This document shows positions 22,680-34,452 of a DNA stretch of 64,000 bases, piece by piece (position 1 is the first letter of the stretch; each line of letters opens with the position of its first letter). A program made the position numbers and the translations under genes. The notes beneath the pieces were generated by a model, which did no database searches, was not told the DNA's origin, and saw only the letters and a program-made list of their open reading frames with translations. Source of the stretch: Adiantum capillus-veneris (taxonomy: Eukaryota > Streptophyta > Polypodiopsida > Polypodiales > Pteridaceae); contig CM043965.1 in the NCBI GenBank assembly GCA_014529385.2, positions 67,205,690-67,269,689 of the forward strand. The letters run 5' to 3'.

Positions 22680-25115
22680 TCTACCTAGGTGTTGGCTCTA
22701 GATCCCTTTGGGTCTCTTCTACCAAACTCCTTCTCACTCGATCTCCTCTGTAGGGTTTGGGTAAGTTCCTATCTTCTTCTTGGATCCTGGCCATTGTGGC
22801 GATGGCGATCTTCCCTGTTGGTTTCTTTCCTATTGGTCGTTTTGGTCTCCATGGTTTCACATGAATCAAAATCCTCTTTAGCATCGTTCATATATATGGA
22901 GTTGTCACCAGTCCCTAGGTTGGTCTTTGAACTGGGGTCTGACTTCGCTGCTTTTTGTGATCTCTTCCTTCGTGTTTTCTTCTTCTTTTGAGATTGGGAA
23001 ATTGATGTTGTGTCTCTTTCCTCAAGAATATAAGGTTGTTTTTGGAGCATCGACCATGTGAGTACATTTACTGGTACCATAGGTGTACTTTGTGATAGAT
23101 CCTCGATAACTTCAATCAAGTTTAATAGCGTGATCTTTGGTGCATTTGGATTATTTGGACATTGGGCAATCAAATGATCTATGCCACATCAATTACACAT
23201 GAGTATCGGCATTGTAGATGTTCTCGCTTGATTGGTTTGCATTAGTGTAGCCTAATAGGACACTTGGCTACACGATGTGCACACTCATAGCATTGAAGAG
23301 GTGGTCCCTTGGCAGTGTCATTGATATTTTGGCCAAGAGACCTCTATGTAGTATTGTGGGCTTTCTTCATGTAGTATTGTGGACTTTCTTCAAGTGCATC
23401 AATCCCATAGGCAATATTAGGGTCTATATCTTCTTCACAACCTTCCAAACAAGCATTAGATGACTCACAACCCACTTGGTTCACAGAAGTGATTCTCATA
23501 TGTGGTGGTTGCGATCCTAGCACTGGAGGGATAAGGGTGTCATTTGAACAACATTTTGGGTCCTAGGGACAATGTGTTGTGACGTTTGTTCAAGAGGTGG
23601 GGCCGGCATCAATGCAGGTACTCGAGGTTTGTCCGTCCATGCTAACGTCTGTCTATTGGCCATCGTGTGCTTAAATACTATACAATCCTTAGCTTGATAA
23701 CCATACCTCCCACATGCATTGCAATTCCCATTAAATTTCACTCTACAAGTAGGGCTTCACTAGTACTATGCGGACCATAGCAAACGGAGCACCATTGTTG
23801 CTCCCTTCTTGGATACATATGGTTGTTTTGTGGAGCACGATTGTGTCTAAGACTCTCTTGAATGGCCTTGGTGAGATCTGCTAAAGTCATCTCAGATACG
23901 TTTGGCTCCTTAGCAATAGGCTTTAGGGTCATTGGTTGATGCCCCGATGCTTGTGAGCTAATAGATTTAGGCTCAATAGACACTCTTTCTCCTTCAATCA
24001 TTAAATTATCCTCCAATTGGATCGCATTGGTGGTGATCGCTTCCCAAGTGGTGATACCTCTAATGACTAGGCCATTGTATATATCTTCATGTCATAATCC
24101 CCTGATGAATCTATCAAGCAATTGGTTATTATTGAAGCACTCATTTGGATTACAACAAGAATTCAAATGCTTCAAGCGACTAATAAAATCTTTCACGGAC
24201 TCTCCTTCCACTCATTGGGCTTTCTGGAGCTAAGATGCTACACCCCAAAGCACTCCCTCTCGTATGTATTCTTTCAAGGAAAGTCTCCTAAGAGTAGGGT
24301 AAATCGTTTTTTCTTCCACCCTTAGGGTTCTATACCAATCCCTAGCCTTTCCACTTAAGGTAGGCGGGCTTAAAGCATTTCTCTTATGTAGGTCATTGGG
24401 TTCTCCTAGGGAATAGGGGTGTCTTTGAACTAGATGCAATGTGGCTCTCTATGGGGTGACCCTTAGCGGTCGTTAATTTAGGAGCACTCGATTTCTTGCC
24501 TGGCATGGATGTTGACATAGGGGCTCTTGCTTTTAACTCTCTCCTTTGCTCTGCTCTACGTAAGCTCTCGATTTTATTTTTCTAGCCGCAATGATATACC
24601 GCTCAACCTATTGCACTTTGGCAAGGTGTCTACCATCAGGTAATATAACTTCGGAGGGGAATAGCTTTGAAGAGTCAAGGGGTGCAGTGAATGGAGTATT
24701 CACGTGCACACTCTCCAGGAGCATGGGGTCTACGTTGGTCATGTGGCGAATTTACTTCCCCACCCCCTTCATTTACATCATTAGCTCCATGTTCGGAGCT
24801 AGTGGCTCTACTAAAGGTTTCCTTCAAGCGGCTAAGCAGACTCGGCTTGGACCGTGGGCCCATGGCATGCATGTCTTGACTTGAGCTATTGGGTATGTCT
24901 TGACTTGAGCTATTGGGATTAGGCATTGGGTAACCTTGCATGACATCGTAGTCAGAGGAAGAGTCACTAGATGCAATATGTGGGTCATGAGTGGTACTGC
25001 CTTGGGTTCCCGCAGAGGGCCTAGAGCCTAAGGTAGAGGAATAATGAGTGCCCGCGTAAACGGAGAAACTCTCTATGTGCTCGTCCTCTAGCACACGACC
25101 AGAGCATAGGTGCAT
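22680..25115 (-). pseudogene. gag region of a second Ty3/gypsy element
   Basis: The start is the ATG at 25115, about 380 bp inside the primer site at 25495. Frames read in order: Ser/Gly-rich N-terminus (24675-25115); gag core with KARDWYRTL (24230-24439); then 23738-24016 with CSVCYGPHSTSEA, and 23517-23741 with a knuckle CNACGRYGYQAKDC in which His is Tyr. A third knuckle-like Cys/His segment near 23170-23195 has a stop between its first two Cys codons, followed by a Lys-rich tail (22769-23173). Frameshifts and stops separate the pieces; no protease or RT follows before the outer element's LTR at 22549. It is either truncated by, or the flank of, that element. Confidence 0.75.
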
Positions 25116-25494
25116 GTGACATCAACACAGTACAGGTGTTGATGAGTGTCCGTGAAGGCCGCTCACCTAGTTTTTTTATGTGTTTACAACCCAATTTTTT
25201 TGTTTACAGATAGTCAGCTCTACTGCTCACTGTCTAGTCTGCATCTCACTGTCTACACTCACTAACAGCTCTACTAACACCTGCTCATTACAGATCTTGC
25301 AAAACTAACAAAAACAATACAATGCAGCACTAATAGAGCTTACATCCACTTAACAACCGCTGACAAAAACTTGCTACTTTGCCCATTGCTACCACTTAAC
25401 AGTTCTCACACAACATAGCAAAACACAAAAAACAAATGGAAGAAAGGCTTCTCGAGGTAGCAATGAGTGCTCCTCAAGCATAATGCAAGGCATT
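25116..25494. other. Leader of the second gypsy element; no gene
   Basis: AT-rich sequence between the primer site and the gag ATG on the minus strand, as expected for a 5' leader. Nothing else is seen. Confidence 0.55.
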
Positions 25495-25511
25495 CCCCAG
25501 TACCGGCACCA
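25495..25511 (-). promoter_or_regulatory. Primer binding site of the second gypsy element
   Basis: Minus strand TGGTGCCGGTACTGGGG, 4-5 bp from the LTR end, again a diverged Asp-tRNA-type site. Confidence 0.7.
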
Positions 25512-25726
25512 AAAATGTACGCTTTGCCATATGTGTCGAAGCTGGGAACTTGCCTGTGCACTGTGTGCGAGCCTCGAAAGATTGCAAACACACAGCTAGA
25601 AGATCCTAGCAAGCTCAAAGGGGTAGGGGTGTGTCACTTACCGCTCAATGCTTCCGTCGTGAAGGATCTTGTGCTGCAAAGAAAAAGGAGCCGCTGTCGA
25701 TGCCGCGCTCAACCGCCTTGCCGCCG

Positions 25727-25730
<4 letters not shown>

Positions 25731-25812
<82 letters not shown>
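25731..25812. repeat. (CT)n microsatellite
   Basis: About 41 CT dinucleotides at the position in LTR-X where the other copy has (GA)n at 33430-33468 on the opposite strand. It generates several artificial Ser-Leu and Arg-Glu frames. Confidence 0.97.
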
Positions 25813-25815
<3 letters not shown>

Positions 25816-26109
25816 CGCGCACACACACACACAGACACCTGTGAGCACACAAAGGAGAAGGAGACAAAGATGGAGCAAGAGAAATTCTTAGCTTACACCT
25901 CAGAGGATAAGGATTTTTAGGTCAAATGGACCTTTTATCAGAGTTTGGCCCATTCACACATGGATGTCCACACTGGGCGATCAAATAAAAATAGTGTCAA
26001 ATGAAATATGTGGTGTGCCTCTCATCGACGATCACATACACGCTTATTGGACCAACAAGCCTGACCCCTAACTCAAAACAATGTGATATCCATGGATATT
26101 AACTGGACT

Positions 26110-26480
26110 GACATCAATTTGCCAAAGTCAGCACCAAGTGATGGGGAGCATTGGGTAGTCACCAACAAGCTTCCTATTCGCTCGGTGTTGACTCCATTGT
26201 ATGACTTGTAATCACATCAACACAAGGGACTCCATTGTCGGCTATCATGTCCAAGGTCTTTACTGTCGCTTGTAATGGCTTTAACACCAAGGTCAACACC
26301 AAGTGATAGGGAGCGTTGGACAGTCACCAAGCATCCTATTTTCCCAATATTGACTCCATGCCCCAAGGTCTTTAATGTCGCTTGTAATGGCTTTAACACC
26401 AAGGTCAACACCAAGCGATAGGGAGTGTTGGGCAGTCACCAAGCTTCCTACTTGCCCGGTATTGACTCCACTGTCTAACT
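26110..26480. repeat. Tandem repeats in U3 of LTR-X
   Basis: Nearly three units, about 115-180 bp each, beginning TCAACACCAAGTGATAGGGAG and including AGTCACCAAGCTTCCTA and GTCGCTTGTAATGGC. Starts are near 26127, 26292 and 26407. Confidence 0.8.
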
Positions 26481-26492
26481 TGTCGGTTAACA

Positions 26493-27600
26493 CCATCCCT
26501 AAGGGCAAGCTTGTTTTCTATGATGTTACTATTGTTTTGCTCATGAAAGAGATTTGATGTTAGTCTCTTGACACTAGTGGGCATAGTGATGTGTATATGG
26601 AAAGTGAAAGATCCAAAGGAAAAATCAAAGGTAGAGAGGTCATAGTTTCAATCACGATCGTTCTCAGGATCTCAAGAATGCACGTAGCAAAAGCCGTGGA
26701 CGTGACACAAGGAACATCGGAAATTTAGCCGTTTTGACACCAGTTTCAACATTGTTCTTGCAACTCGGCGACCTTGACACCTTTGACCCAATCAACGAGC
26801 TAGATCATGATGGCTAGCACCTCTATCCGATGGCGGACGCACGGCACAGGCACCAAAATATTTGACTCCGATTTCTTTCACGACGTCTCTTGAGCACTCA
26901 TAGCTTAGAGAGTGCTTCCGTCCGACGGCAGAAAGCGGCACTGACTTTGTTCGACGATCTACCGGCAACCTTTTCTTGGCATGCACGAGCGAGGTACCTC
27001 TGTCATAGAGGAGTGAAGCCTGGCACCCGCATCGAGCACCCTTTGGTAGCTAGTCAACTAGCGCATTTTTGTTTTGACAGTGGAAATTGGCACAGAAATT
27101 CCATATCAACATTGACATGCAGGTTACAGGGGGCTTTTGAGCATGTTTACACACACTTTCTCCAGGTTTCTAGACACATATGGACACAACGCTTTTTAGG
27201 TGATTTTGGCAATCATTTTGATAGTAGTTTCTTTGCAGACAGATCTGTTGATAGATGCATGTTTGCTTTAGCACACCATAGTGCTATTGAGCTCTTTTGA
27301 GAGTAAATATCCCCGTAGGGATACTTTTTATTGCACACAGCAGTTCTTGGCGCCTGTTCGAGTGAAATCACTCTTGTATGTTGAGTTGCGGACATTGCCT
27401 ATTGTACTTTGTGTGGAGCCGTTCTTTGGCTACTTTGGCAATTTTCCCAACCGTTTTTGAGACTCGACCAAAAGAGCCCTTTCTGAGACTGTGGCTAGTT
27501 GTTTTGTGTCTACTTTAGCCTTTGGAGAGTCGTTGTGTGAGGTTTTCTTTGAGTTGGGGTGTTCTCAAATGTTGAGATACCTTCAGTGATATAGGTAGCT
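26493..27600. other. No recognised gene; one 136-codon open frame
   Basis: A plus-strand frame at 26890-27300 is open but has no recognisable domain, and its start is arbitrary. There is no repeat shared with the rest of the window. It may be flank or decayed transposon sequence. Confidence 0.4.
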
Positions 27601-27601
27601 A

Positions 27602-27676
27602 GAGTTCTCCTTTTACGGTACTTTCTACATAGGATATGTACTTTCTCCTTTTACGGTACTTTCTACATAGGATATG
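27602..27676. repeat. Tandem duplication, 2 x ~37 bp
   Basis: The segment CTCCTTTTACGGTACTTTCT followed by ACATAGGATATGTA occurs twice in a row at the left edge of the copia fragment. Confidence 0.8.
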
Positions 27677-27719
27677 TATATGGATGCATGTCAGTTGCTG
27701 CAGATTCACATGTGTGGTA

Positions 27720-28599
27720 CCACCCTCTTTCTTCGTAGCCTCTTTGGCCTTCAATTTAGGACATTGCTTGATCAAGTGATTATTATCTTTACAATAATGG
27801 CAACGCATCTTCTTTTTTCCCTTATCACCGAAATTTCCAGACGAATTGATGTCAGCAGAAACATTAGGAACAGAAGTTTTGCCACTCGCAGCAGAACCAT
27901 AAGAAGTGGCTGCATTGCCGTTACCACCCTTTCTTTGAGAAGCATTAAAAGCCTGTTCAATTGCACGCTGCCTAGTCCAGTTTTTTCTGGAAAGTGACTG
28001 TTGCAATAGCCATGTGCATAATGCATCAAACTTGACAACTTTAGGATTTCCTTGGGTCATAAGTCTCCAAGTACTAGCAAAAGTCTGGTAAGAATCTGGT
28101 AAGGCATCAAGAAGAGTCAGCACAAGGGAGCTGTCTGAAATGACTTCTCCTGCAGAAATAAGTTGCTCATTGATACCCTTGATACCAGCAAGGAAAGTGT
28201 CCACATCATCTTCCTCATGCATAATCTTCGACTCCATCTCTTTACGCAGCAAGGCAATTTTACCTTCATTGCGACTTGCATAAAGACCATGCAAAATATC
28301 CCAAGCCTGTTTTATAGATTTTGTTGAATGAATGTGAGGAACAATAGTACGCTTCACAGACAACGCAATCAACGCAAAACAACTCTAATAGCAGCAATTC
28401 TTGCAGCAAGACCTGCAACATTCTCAACACCTACTGCATCCTCAGAACCAGGACGTATATCAATGCCCTGCACAATATTCCAGAAGCCCTTTGACACAAG
28501 AACGTGTTGCATCACATAAGCCCACATAGGGTAATTGTCCCTATCCAACCTGTCCTCAGCAGCAAATATCTCGAATACATCTGTGTTGTTGTCAGCCAT
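27720..28599 (-). pseudogene. copia gag fragment
   Basis: It starts at the ATG at 28599 (MADNNTDVFEIF). A deletion of about 50 bp near 28372 relative to the intact copy shifts the frame. After that, the UBN2-type gag sequence continues to a zinc knuckle with all ligands (CHYCKDNNHLIKQC), unlike the otherwise better copy at 9884-14170. The frame is lost after the knuckle, at the inverted segment. Confidence 0.85.
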
Positions 28600-28956
28600 G
28601 GTAAATGTTGCACCTGATGTGAAAATTGCCCGTAAAGAGGAGAAACGAAGCGGGAACAACACGTGCTATATATCACAAACCATAGAAGACTGTAAGGCAC
28701 CTGTTATGCAAAAAACGGCACTGACAAAAATTCTGCACAAAATTGCCTGTGCAGACTTGCCTGTAGTGGAAACGGAGGCCAAAATGAGCTCGAATCATAA
28801 ATCTGAGCAGACTGAGCTCTAAAAGCATTCCCGAAATTTTTATGGACTTGCAAACGCTCGCCAAAGCTCATTGAAATCAAAGAAAATGAGCAGGCGAGTG
28901 TTGGAGCTGCTGCTGGCGACTAAGCCCGAGAGGACGCAACCTGCTCTGATACCAAT

Positions 28957-29181
28957 TGTTGGAATTAGGGTTGCAGAGAAACACACACAGCTTGGAGAAG
29001 ACAAAGGAAGCTCAAGGCACACATGTGAGTGTATTACTTAGTGTGCAATGGAAAGATAGATAGCCCTAGAGTGATGGGCGTATATACAATGCACTGGGGG
29101 AAAAACCTCCTAAAGTGGGGAAAAATGCCCCGGCAGTCCTAGTGTGTTCACACACATCACTACCACATGTATATGGTAACA
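28957..29181 (-). repeat. 5' LTR of the truncated copia
   Basis: TGTTGG...GTAACA, 225 bp, differing from the 9582/14533 LTRs by a few substitutions and small indels. This insertion is older than that one. Confidence 0.9.
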
Positions 29182-30786
29182 TTAAGTGTGGTTCTTTTAT
29201 TCAAATTTTCAACCCAACATTCAATACCAACTTGGTAAAGAAAATGTTCTGGCTGATGCTTTGAGTCGAAGACCCTATCTTAACAATCCATCTATTATTA
29301 TAGGAACTTTGTTCAATGCTATGCCTGATACTTATGCACAAGAGAATGACTTTAAAACCACTTGGTTGTATATGCTTGAAAATACAGTGCACACCTTTCT
29401 TGAATACACTATACAAGAAAATTTTCTTTACTTCAAACAAAAACTCTGTGTCACAAAACCATTTCAAGTTTTACTCATTGAAGAGTTACATAGACCACCT
29501 TATGTTAGACATAGAGGTTTTGCTGCTACTTTTTAGAATTTATGTCATGATTTTTATTAGCCTGCTATGAGAAATGATGTTAAATAATATATTTCATCTT
29601 GTCTAATTTTCCAAAAGATTAAAGCAGCAACATGTAAGAAATTAAGCTTGTTACACCCTCTTCCTATTCTTGAAAGACCTTGGGAACATATTTCTATAGG
29701 ACGTTGTTACTGGCTTTCCATTCACTGCTCACAAACATGACATGATTTGGACTATTATTGATCATTTTTCTAAGCAAACATATTTCATTCCATGCAAGAA
29801 AACGCTCACTGCACATCAAGCTATACCTCTCTTTTTAAAAGATTTTTTTCCTCATCATGGTTTGCCAAAAGTAATCATATCTGATAGAGATTTAAAATTT
29901 TGTAGTGCTTTTTGGACTACAGTTTTTGAAAATCTTGGCACTACACTTGATTTCACTTTTGCATTCCATTCTGAATCTAATGGTCAAACAAAAGTCACTA
30001 CTTGCACTATAATTGATTTATTAATAGCTTATGTGTCTTCTCAACCCAAGAAGTGGGATGATTACCTACATAATTTACAATTGGCTTATAGCAACACCAC
30101 ACACTCTACAGGTAAGTCTCCTTTTGATATTGTGTATGGTCATTCTCTTTCTACACCTCCTTCAAGAGTTTCCAACATTGTGCCTACTGTTGATACTTTC
30201 ATTGTAAATTTTCATGAAAATATGAAAGTGTACACTCTGCTATTAAGCATTCACAAGAAATGTGCTAACAAGCGCACCGCAAAGCACATGCATTTAAAGA
30301 AGGAGATTATGTTATGCTTTGAATTGAAAAGAAAAGAATTAGTGTTGATACAATTGTTTTTGTTAAGCTTGCTCCTCGTTTTTATGATCCATTCAAAATT
30401 TCTATTGTGATCAATGATGTTTCATTTCATTTAAAATTACCTTCACACTGACACATTCACAATGAATTTCACATTAGTATCATATATATATTCACAATGA
30501 CCCCTACCTACATATCATATATATGAGGAACCGCCCAGACTCTTACATCAAGAAGAGAAACTCATCCCTGACCAAATATTTGATCATGAAACCACCACTA
30601 CACGCACTAGCCTGGTTTAAAATTTTTATCTTCTAACTTTTAAAGACCACCCTACATTAGATGCTAAATGGATGCCAGAAAAAAATCATGAAACTTCCCA
30701 TATCTTCTCCACACATTTTATCGCTCACGGTTGAGCTGATTCTCTATTGAACAACTGCGGACAGTTGCTATCCTTGGAGGGAGGGA
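29182..30786 (+). pseudogene. Ty3/gypsy RNase H-integrase remnant
   Basis: It begins within the end of RNase H (QYQLGKENVLADALSRR, 29186-29536). Integrase core sequence follows at 29742-30410, with WTIIDHFSKQ, the second catalytic region ISDRDLKF, and the third motif region SNGQTKVTT, where the catalytic Glu (normally GQTE) is Lys. Frames between these parts are broken, and the chromodomain-like tail is not readable. The upstream pol was cut by the copia fragment at 29181. The region ends with a purine-rich tract (TTGGAGGGAGGGA) before an LTR-like TGTTAC at 30787. Confidence 0.85.
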
Positions 30787-31060
30787 TGTTACAAGACTGG
30801 GCACCCTCCTGTTGTATGTGGTTAACTATGATTGGGATAGCCGGAGTGTAATGGTTAATTATTGTGTTGTCTTTCTATTCTTTTACTAACGGTGAGTTGA
30901 TGACTTGTAGATAGGAGTTCCGGGAGTTGAGGAGACGGAGTCGGCAATTGATAAACTCCTCGACCATTTTCTATTTGCACAGTGTTTTAGATCTTTTATC
31001 AAGAAGCCACTATGGCTACTTTGTAAATAGGATAGTGAGAACTCACCATAAGAGGGTCAT
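30787..31060 (+). repeat. LTR fragment of the gypsy remnant
   Basis: TGTTACAAGACTGGGCACCC follows the polypurine tract and is homologous to 34453-34800. The outer end is not defined; similarity stops near 31060. Confidence 0.65.
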
Positions 31061-31600
31061 GCAATGAGCGAGTGTGGCAAGGTTGCCCTACCCCATGGCA
31101 ATCGATGGTCTCTTCTGTGATCAATTGGTCTTGTTCGTTTCGATGTCGCTATGATGGGATCTAGATTGTGTTTTCATGGCGCTTCTTGTGGGAAAATCTG
31201 ACTGGTCGGCATGTTTTCCTTCTTTCTTTGGTGTTATGTGCAACTTGGTGGATAGGGTAGTTAATGTGGAAGATCATCTTCCTTGGTGGTAACCCCAGAC
31301 TGGTTCCGGCTCTAGAGGATAGTCTAGACATGCTATGTTTGGGTGGCTCCCATGTAGTCGTGCTCTCTGCTTCAGGGTGGCTCCCTTGATCAGCCGATGT
31401 ACCCTTGTTTTGGTAATGGATACTTGAGATAGGCTGGTTGCCATGGCTCATTGTGAGCATGGTTCACAAAGTAATTCTCACTCACAATTTTTGAGTTGTG
31501 CAAAAAAAAAAAAAAAAGATTCCTAGCTACAATCCAAAGAGGTCTTGAACTCAAGACCTAGTCAACAAGGGGTAAGGGGAAATCAATTTAGCATACTTAG
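31061..31600. other. No gene seen; sequence ending in A17
   Basis: GC-richer than its neighbours. It ends in an A-run (31502-31518) that could be the tail of a retroposed sequence, but I found no matching target duplication. Confidence 0.4.
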
Positions 31601-31608
31601 GGTGTCTT

Positions 31609-32395
31609 TTTTCTTTTTCTTTTTTTTGTGGAGGGGAGACACACGTGCACGTGCACGGGCACACACACGCACACACACAAAGAAGGATGGTGGATCGAAA
31701 CTCCCACTAGGCAGGCACTAAAACTTGGGGACTCCATCCTCTTCCCACAATGGGTGTCAATTGAGCGATAGAAAAAGGAAAGATAGAAACTCAAAAAACT
31801 TGCAAGGCAACATCACTTGTATGATTGCAAAGTGCAAGTGCCAAATATGGATAATTGATTGCTATTGCTATATTTGCACACTCCATGTAGGTGGCAATTT
31901 GTGAGCTATGTACATTATCATAAAATACACCCACAATTGTTTGCATTCACAATTTCACAAACCATTAGGAATCTTTATGATTAAAAATGATACAGAAATT
32001 CTATTATTAAAATATTTCATATGGTATAAGTTAGTATACAAAATAGTACAACGTTAGATAGTAAGGAATTCCTATTCAATCTTCTCCCTTCCCATAATAC
32101 TGCCAAAACTTTATGAAAAATAAAATAAAATTGAAGTGACGTGTGAATGTGTGATTGCTTGCATCTTTTCTATGGGCCTTACTGAAAGCCTTCAAACCGT
32201 TGAAGCATGAAAATTGCTGTCTAGAATTTGACACAAAACAATATAATTATACACAACTTGACAAGGGCCTTATGTTATGTTACTATATTTGAGGGAAAGT
32301 GTATAAAAGGGAGAGAGAACCATTTTTAATAGATTGAGTTGTCTTTATTAATGTTTTATCATAAGGAAGGGGCTTTATGATAAACAAAAAAATCA
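31609..32395 (-). repeat. Dispersed ~780-bp repeat with SINE-like core, copy 1
   Basis: Direct repeat of 51045-51835. The first ~165 bp, read on the minus strand, look like a tRNA-derived SINE: box-B-like GGAGTTTCGATCC at 31692-31704, then a GT-rich stretch and an A-rich tail (CCACAAAAAAAAGAAAAAG). The remaining ~600 bp is AT-rich and non-coding. Confidence 0.7.
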
Positions 32396-33114
32396 AAGTG
32401 TCACAATATAAAATCTTAAGTTGGAAGAGAAATTTGAGCTCGATATGGTACTCCACTCACATGTATCACCTATGGTACTAGAGTCTTAAAGGTTCTAGTA
32501 TGGGCGTTTTTTCTTGAAAAGCAAAAAACCAAAAGACATACAAAATAAGCACACACATCAGAATGGAATCACTGTGAAAAGACTTTGGGGGGTCAAAGAA
32601 AAGTAAATAAGTCAGGCGATGATTTCATGAGAATTTTTTTTATCATAGTTTAACCACGAGGTCTTCTAGGTATAGCCTCTAATCAGTCTTCGAACATGAA
32701 ATACTTGGCTCTTGCGATTAAACAACTTAATTGACCAGAGAAAATTGAGAAGCTTACCTATGGTATTAATAGTCAATTTTTAGTGCCTTTCAATTGTTAA
32801 ATTAGCGATCCCGAACTTGTTAAGTTTTTTACCTTTACAATTGTTTATGCGTTTGATTATATTACTATTTAATGTTTAAATTTTACACCATTGCTGACAA
32901 ATGGTTTAAAATTATGTTACCAATCAATTTGTCTGACTATAACCGCATATGTTTTTTAATTATATACGAGAATGCAATTACTATGTCAATGTTGTTTGAT
33001 TTTGCAGTGATTGAAGAAGGCTAAGGACATTCATCTCAAATGCTCTTCCACCTCGACGAATGAACTTCAACTCAATAGCTTCCGAGGACGGAATCTACAT
33101 CAGGAAGAGGGGCA
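32396..33114. other. AT-rich sequence, no gene
   Basis: Only short frames. The last bases (CAGGAAGAGGGGCA) resemble a polypurine tract just before LTR-X at 33115, so the right end could be interior of an LTR-X element. Confidence 0.4.
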
Positions 33115-33419
33115 TGTTAACCCTCACACACATTTCTATCACCTACGACAGACGCTTATTTATTTGGTAGAGTCAGGTACCGGGCTTGTCGATCCAATAG
33201 GAAAAGGGTAAGAGTGATCGCCGATGAGAGGCGCACTCTAACTGGAACATTCAAGGGTTAGTTGGCTAAGTATGGTCGCCCAAGTGTGGATGGGGCGAGC
33301 TCATATAAAAGTCACCTAAACCTAAAATTCATTCATTCTTTCATTTGTGCAATTGAAGAGTGCTCTTACTCCATCTCCATCTTCTTCTTCTTCATCTCCT
33401 TGTGTGTGTGTGTGTATGC

Positions 33420-33471
<52 letters not shown>

Positions 33472-33704
33472 TCGAGCATTGCGACAAGGGAACGGTGGCG
33501 GTGAAGCGGTTGAGTGCGGCACGGTGGTAGCTCCTTCTTCTTGGTGAGAAATCCTCTACGAAGGCGAGCGTAGGGCGGTGAGTAACACACCCTTGCTCTC
33601 TTGATCTTGCTAGATTAGTCTAGTTGTGTGCTTGGAGCCATTTGTGGCTCGCACACAGTGTATCGGCAAGTCCCTTGCATTGACACGTGCGATAGACGCG
33701 CACA
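33115..33704 (+). repeat. LTR-X, plus-strand copy (590 bp)
   Basis: TGTTAACC...GCGCACA, homologous and inverted relative to 25516-26492. It includes TATAAAA at 33304-33310, (GA)n at 33430-33468, and GCGGTGAGT (splice-donor-like) near 33574. It abuts a gypsy integrase fragment at 33705 and is preceded by a polypurine-like tract. It is either a 3' LTR or a rearranged solo LTR. Confidence 0.72.
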
Positions 33705-34452
33705 CTTTTCAACCCAAGAAGTGGGATGATTACCTACATAATTTACAATTTTCTTATAGCAACACCACACACTCTGCTACAGGTAAGTCTCCGTTTGAGA
33801 TTGTGTATGGTCATTCTCTTTCTACTCCTACTTCAAGAGTTTCTAACATTGTGCCTACTGTTGATACTTTCATTGTAAATTTTCATGAAAATATGAAAGT
33901 GTACACTCTGCTATTAAGCATTCACAAGAATGTGCTAACAAGCGCACCGCAAAGCACATGCATTTAAAGAAGGAGATTATGTTATGCTTTGAATTGAAAA
34001 GAAAAGAATTAGTGTTGATACAATTGTTTTTGTTAAGCTTGCTCCTCGTTTTTATGGTCCATTCAAAATTTCTATTGTGATCAATGATGTTTCATTTCAT
34101 TTAAAATTACCTTCACACTGACACATTCACAATGCATTTCACATTAGTTTATTCCAACCCTTTCGGAGACCCCTATCTACATATCATATATATGAGGAAC
34201 CACCCACTCTTAGGTCAAGAAGAGAAACTCATCCCTGACCAAATATTTGATCATGAAACCACCACTACATGCCTGGACTGGTTTATAATTGTTAACTTCT
34301 AACTTTTAAAGACCACCCTAGATTAGATGCTAAATAGATGCCTGACAAAAATTCTGAAACTTCCCATATCTTCTCCACACATTTTATCACTCACGGTCCA
34401 GTTGATTCTCTATCGAACAACTGAGGACAATTGCTATCCCTGAAGGGAGGGA
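33705..34452 (+). pseudogene. Second copy of the gypsy integrase tail
   Basis: Homologous to 30037-30786 and almost identical in places. The open part (to 33967) reads QPKKWDDYLHNLQFSYSNTTHS, equivalent to the C-terminal integrase region of the first copy. It starts exactly at the LTR-X border and ends at the same purine-rich tract. Confidence 0.82.

Larger units (their letters stand above)
25516..26492 (-). repeat. LTR-X, minus-strand 5' LTR (977 bp)
   Basis: On the minus strand it reads TGTTAACC...GCGTACA, and it is homologous, in inverted orientation, to 33115-33704. Shared landmarks in order are a GTCAGG...GGGCTTGT block, GATCGCCCA, a TATA-like box, a long GA tract, and a splice-donor-like GCGGTAAGT. 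It is about 390 bp longer than the other copy because of tandem repeats at 26110-26480. Confidence 0.75.
27675..29181 (-). mobile_element. Truncated copia element (5' LTR and gag only)
   Basis: The same family as the element at 9582-14759. The 225-bp LTR at 28957-29181 and the Met-tRNA-type primer site (28943-28954) are preserved, followed by gag on the minus strand. Everything beyond gag is missing. At the left break, 27675-27718 is in inverted orientation relative to the intact copy (it matches the reverse complement of about 13067-13100), so the truncation involved a rearrangement. The right LTR edge joins gypsy sequence at 29182. Confidence 0.88.

Noticed and set aside
25631-25920. Ser-Leu and Arg-Glu repeat ORFs
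   Set aside because: Pure translation of a (CT)n microsatellite in several frames.
26890-27300. 136-codon plus-strand frame as a host gene
   Set aside because: No domain, no plausible start context or splice sites; surrounded by transposon debris.
31502-31518. Poly(A) as the end of a retroposed copy
   Set aside because: No target duplication found on either side.
33262-33590. ORFs across the GA/GT tract
   Set aside because: Low-complexity frames within LTR-X.
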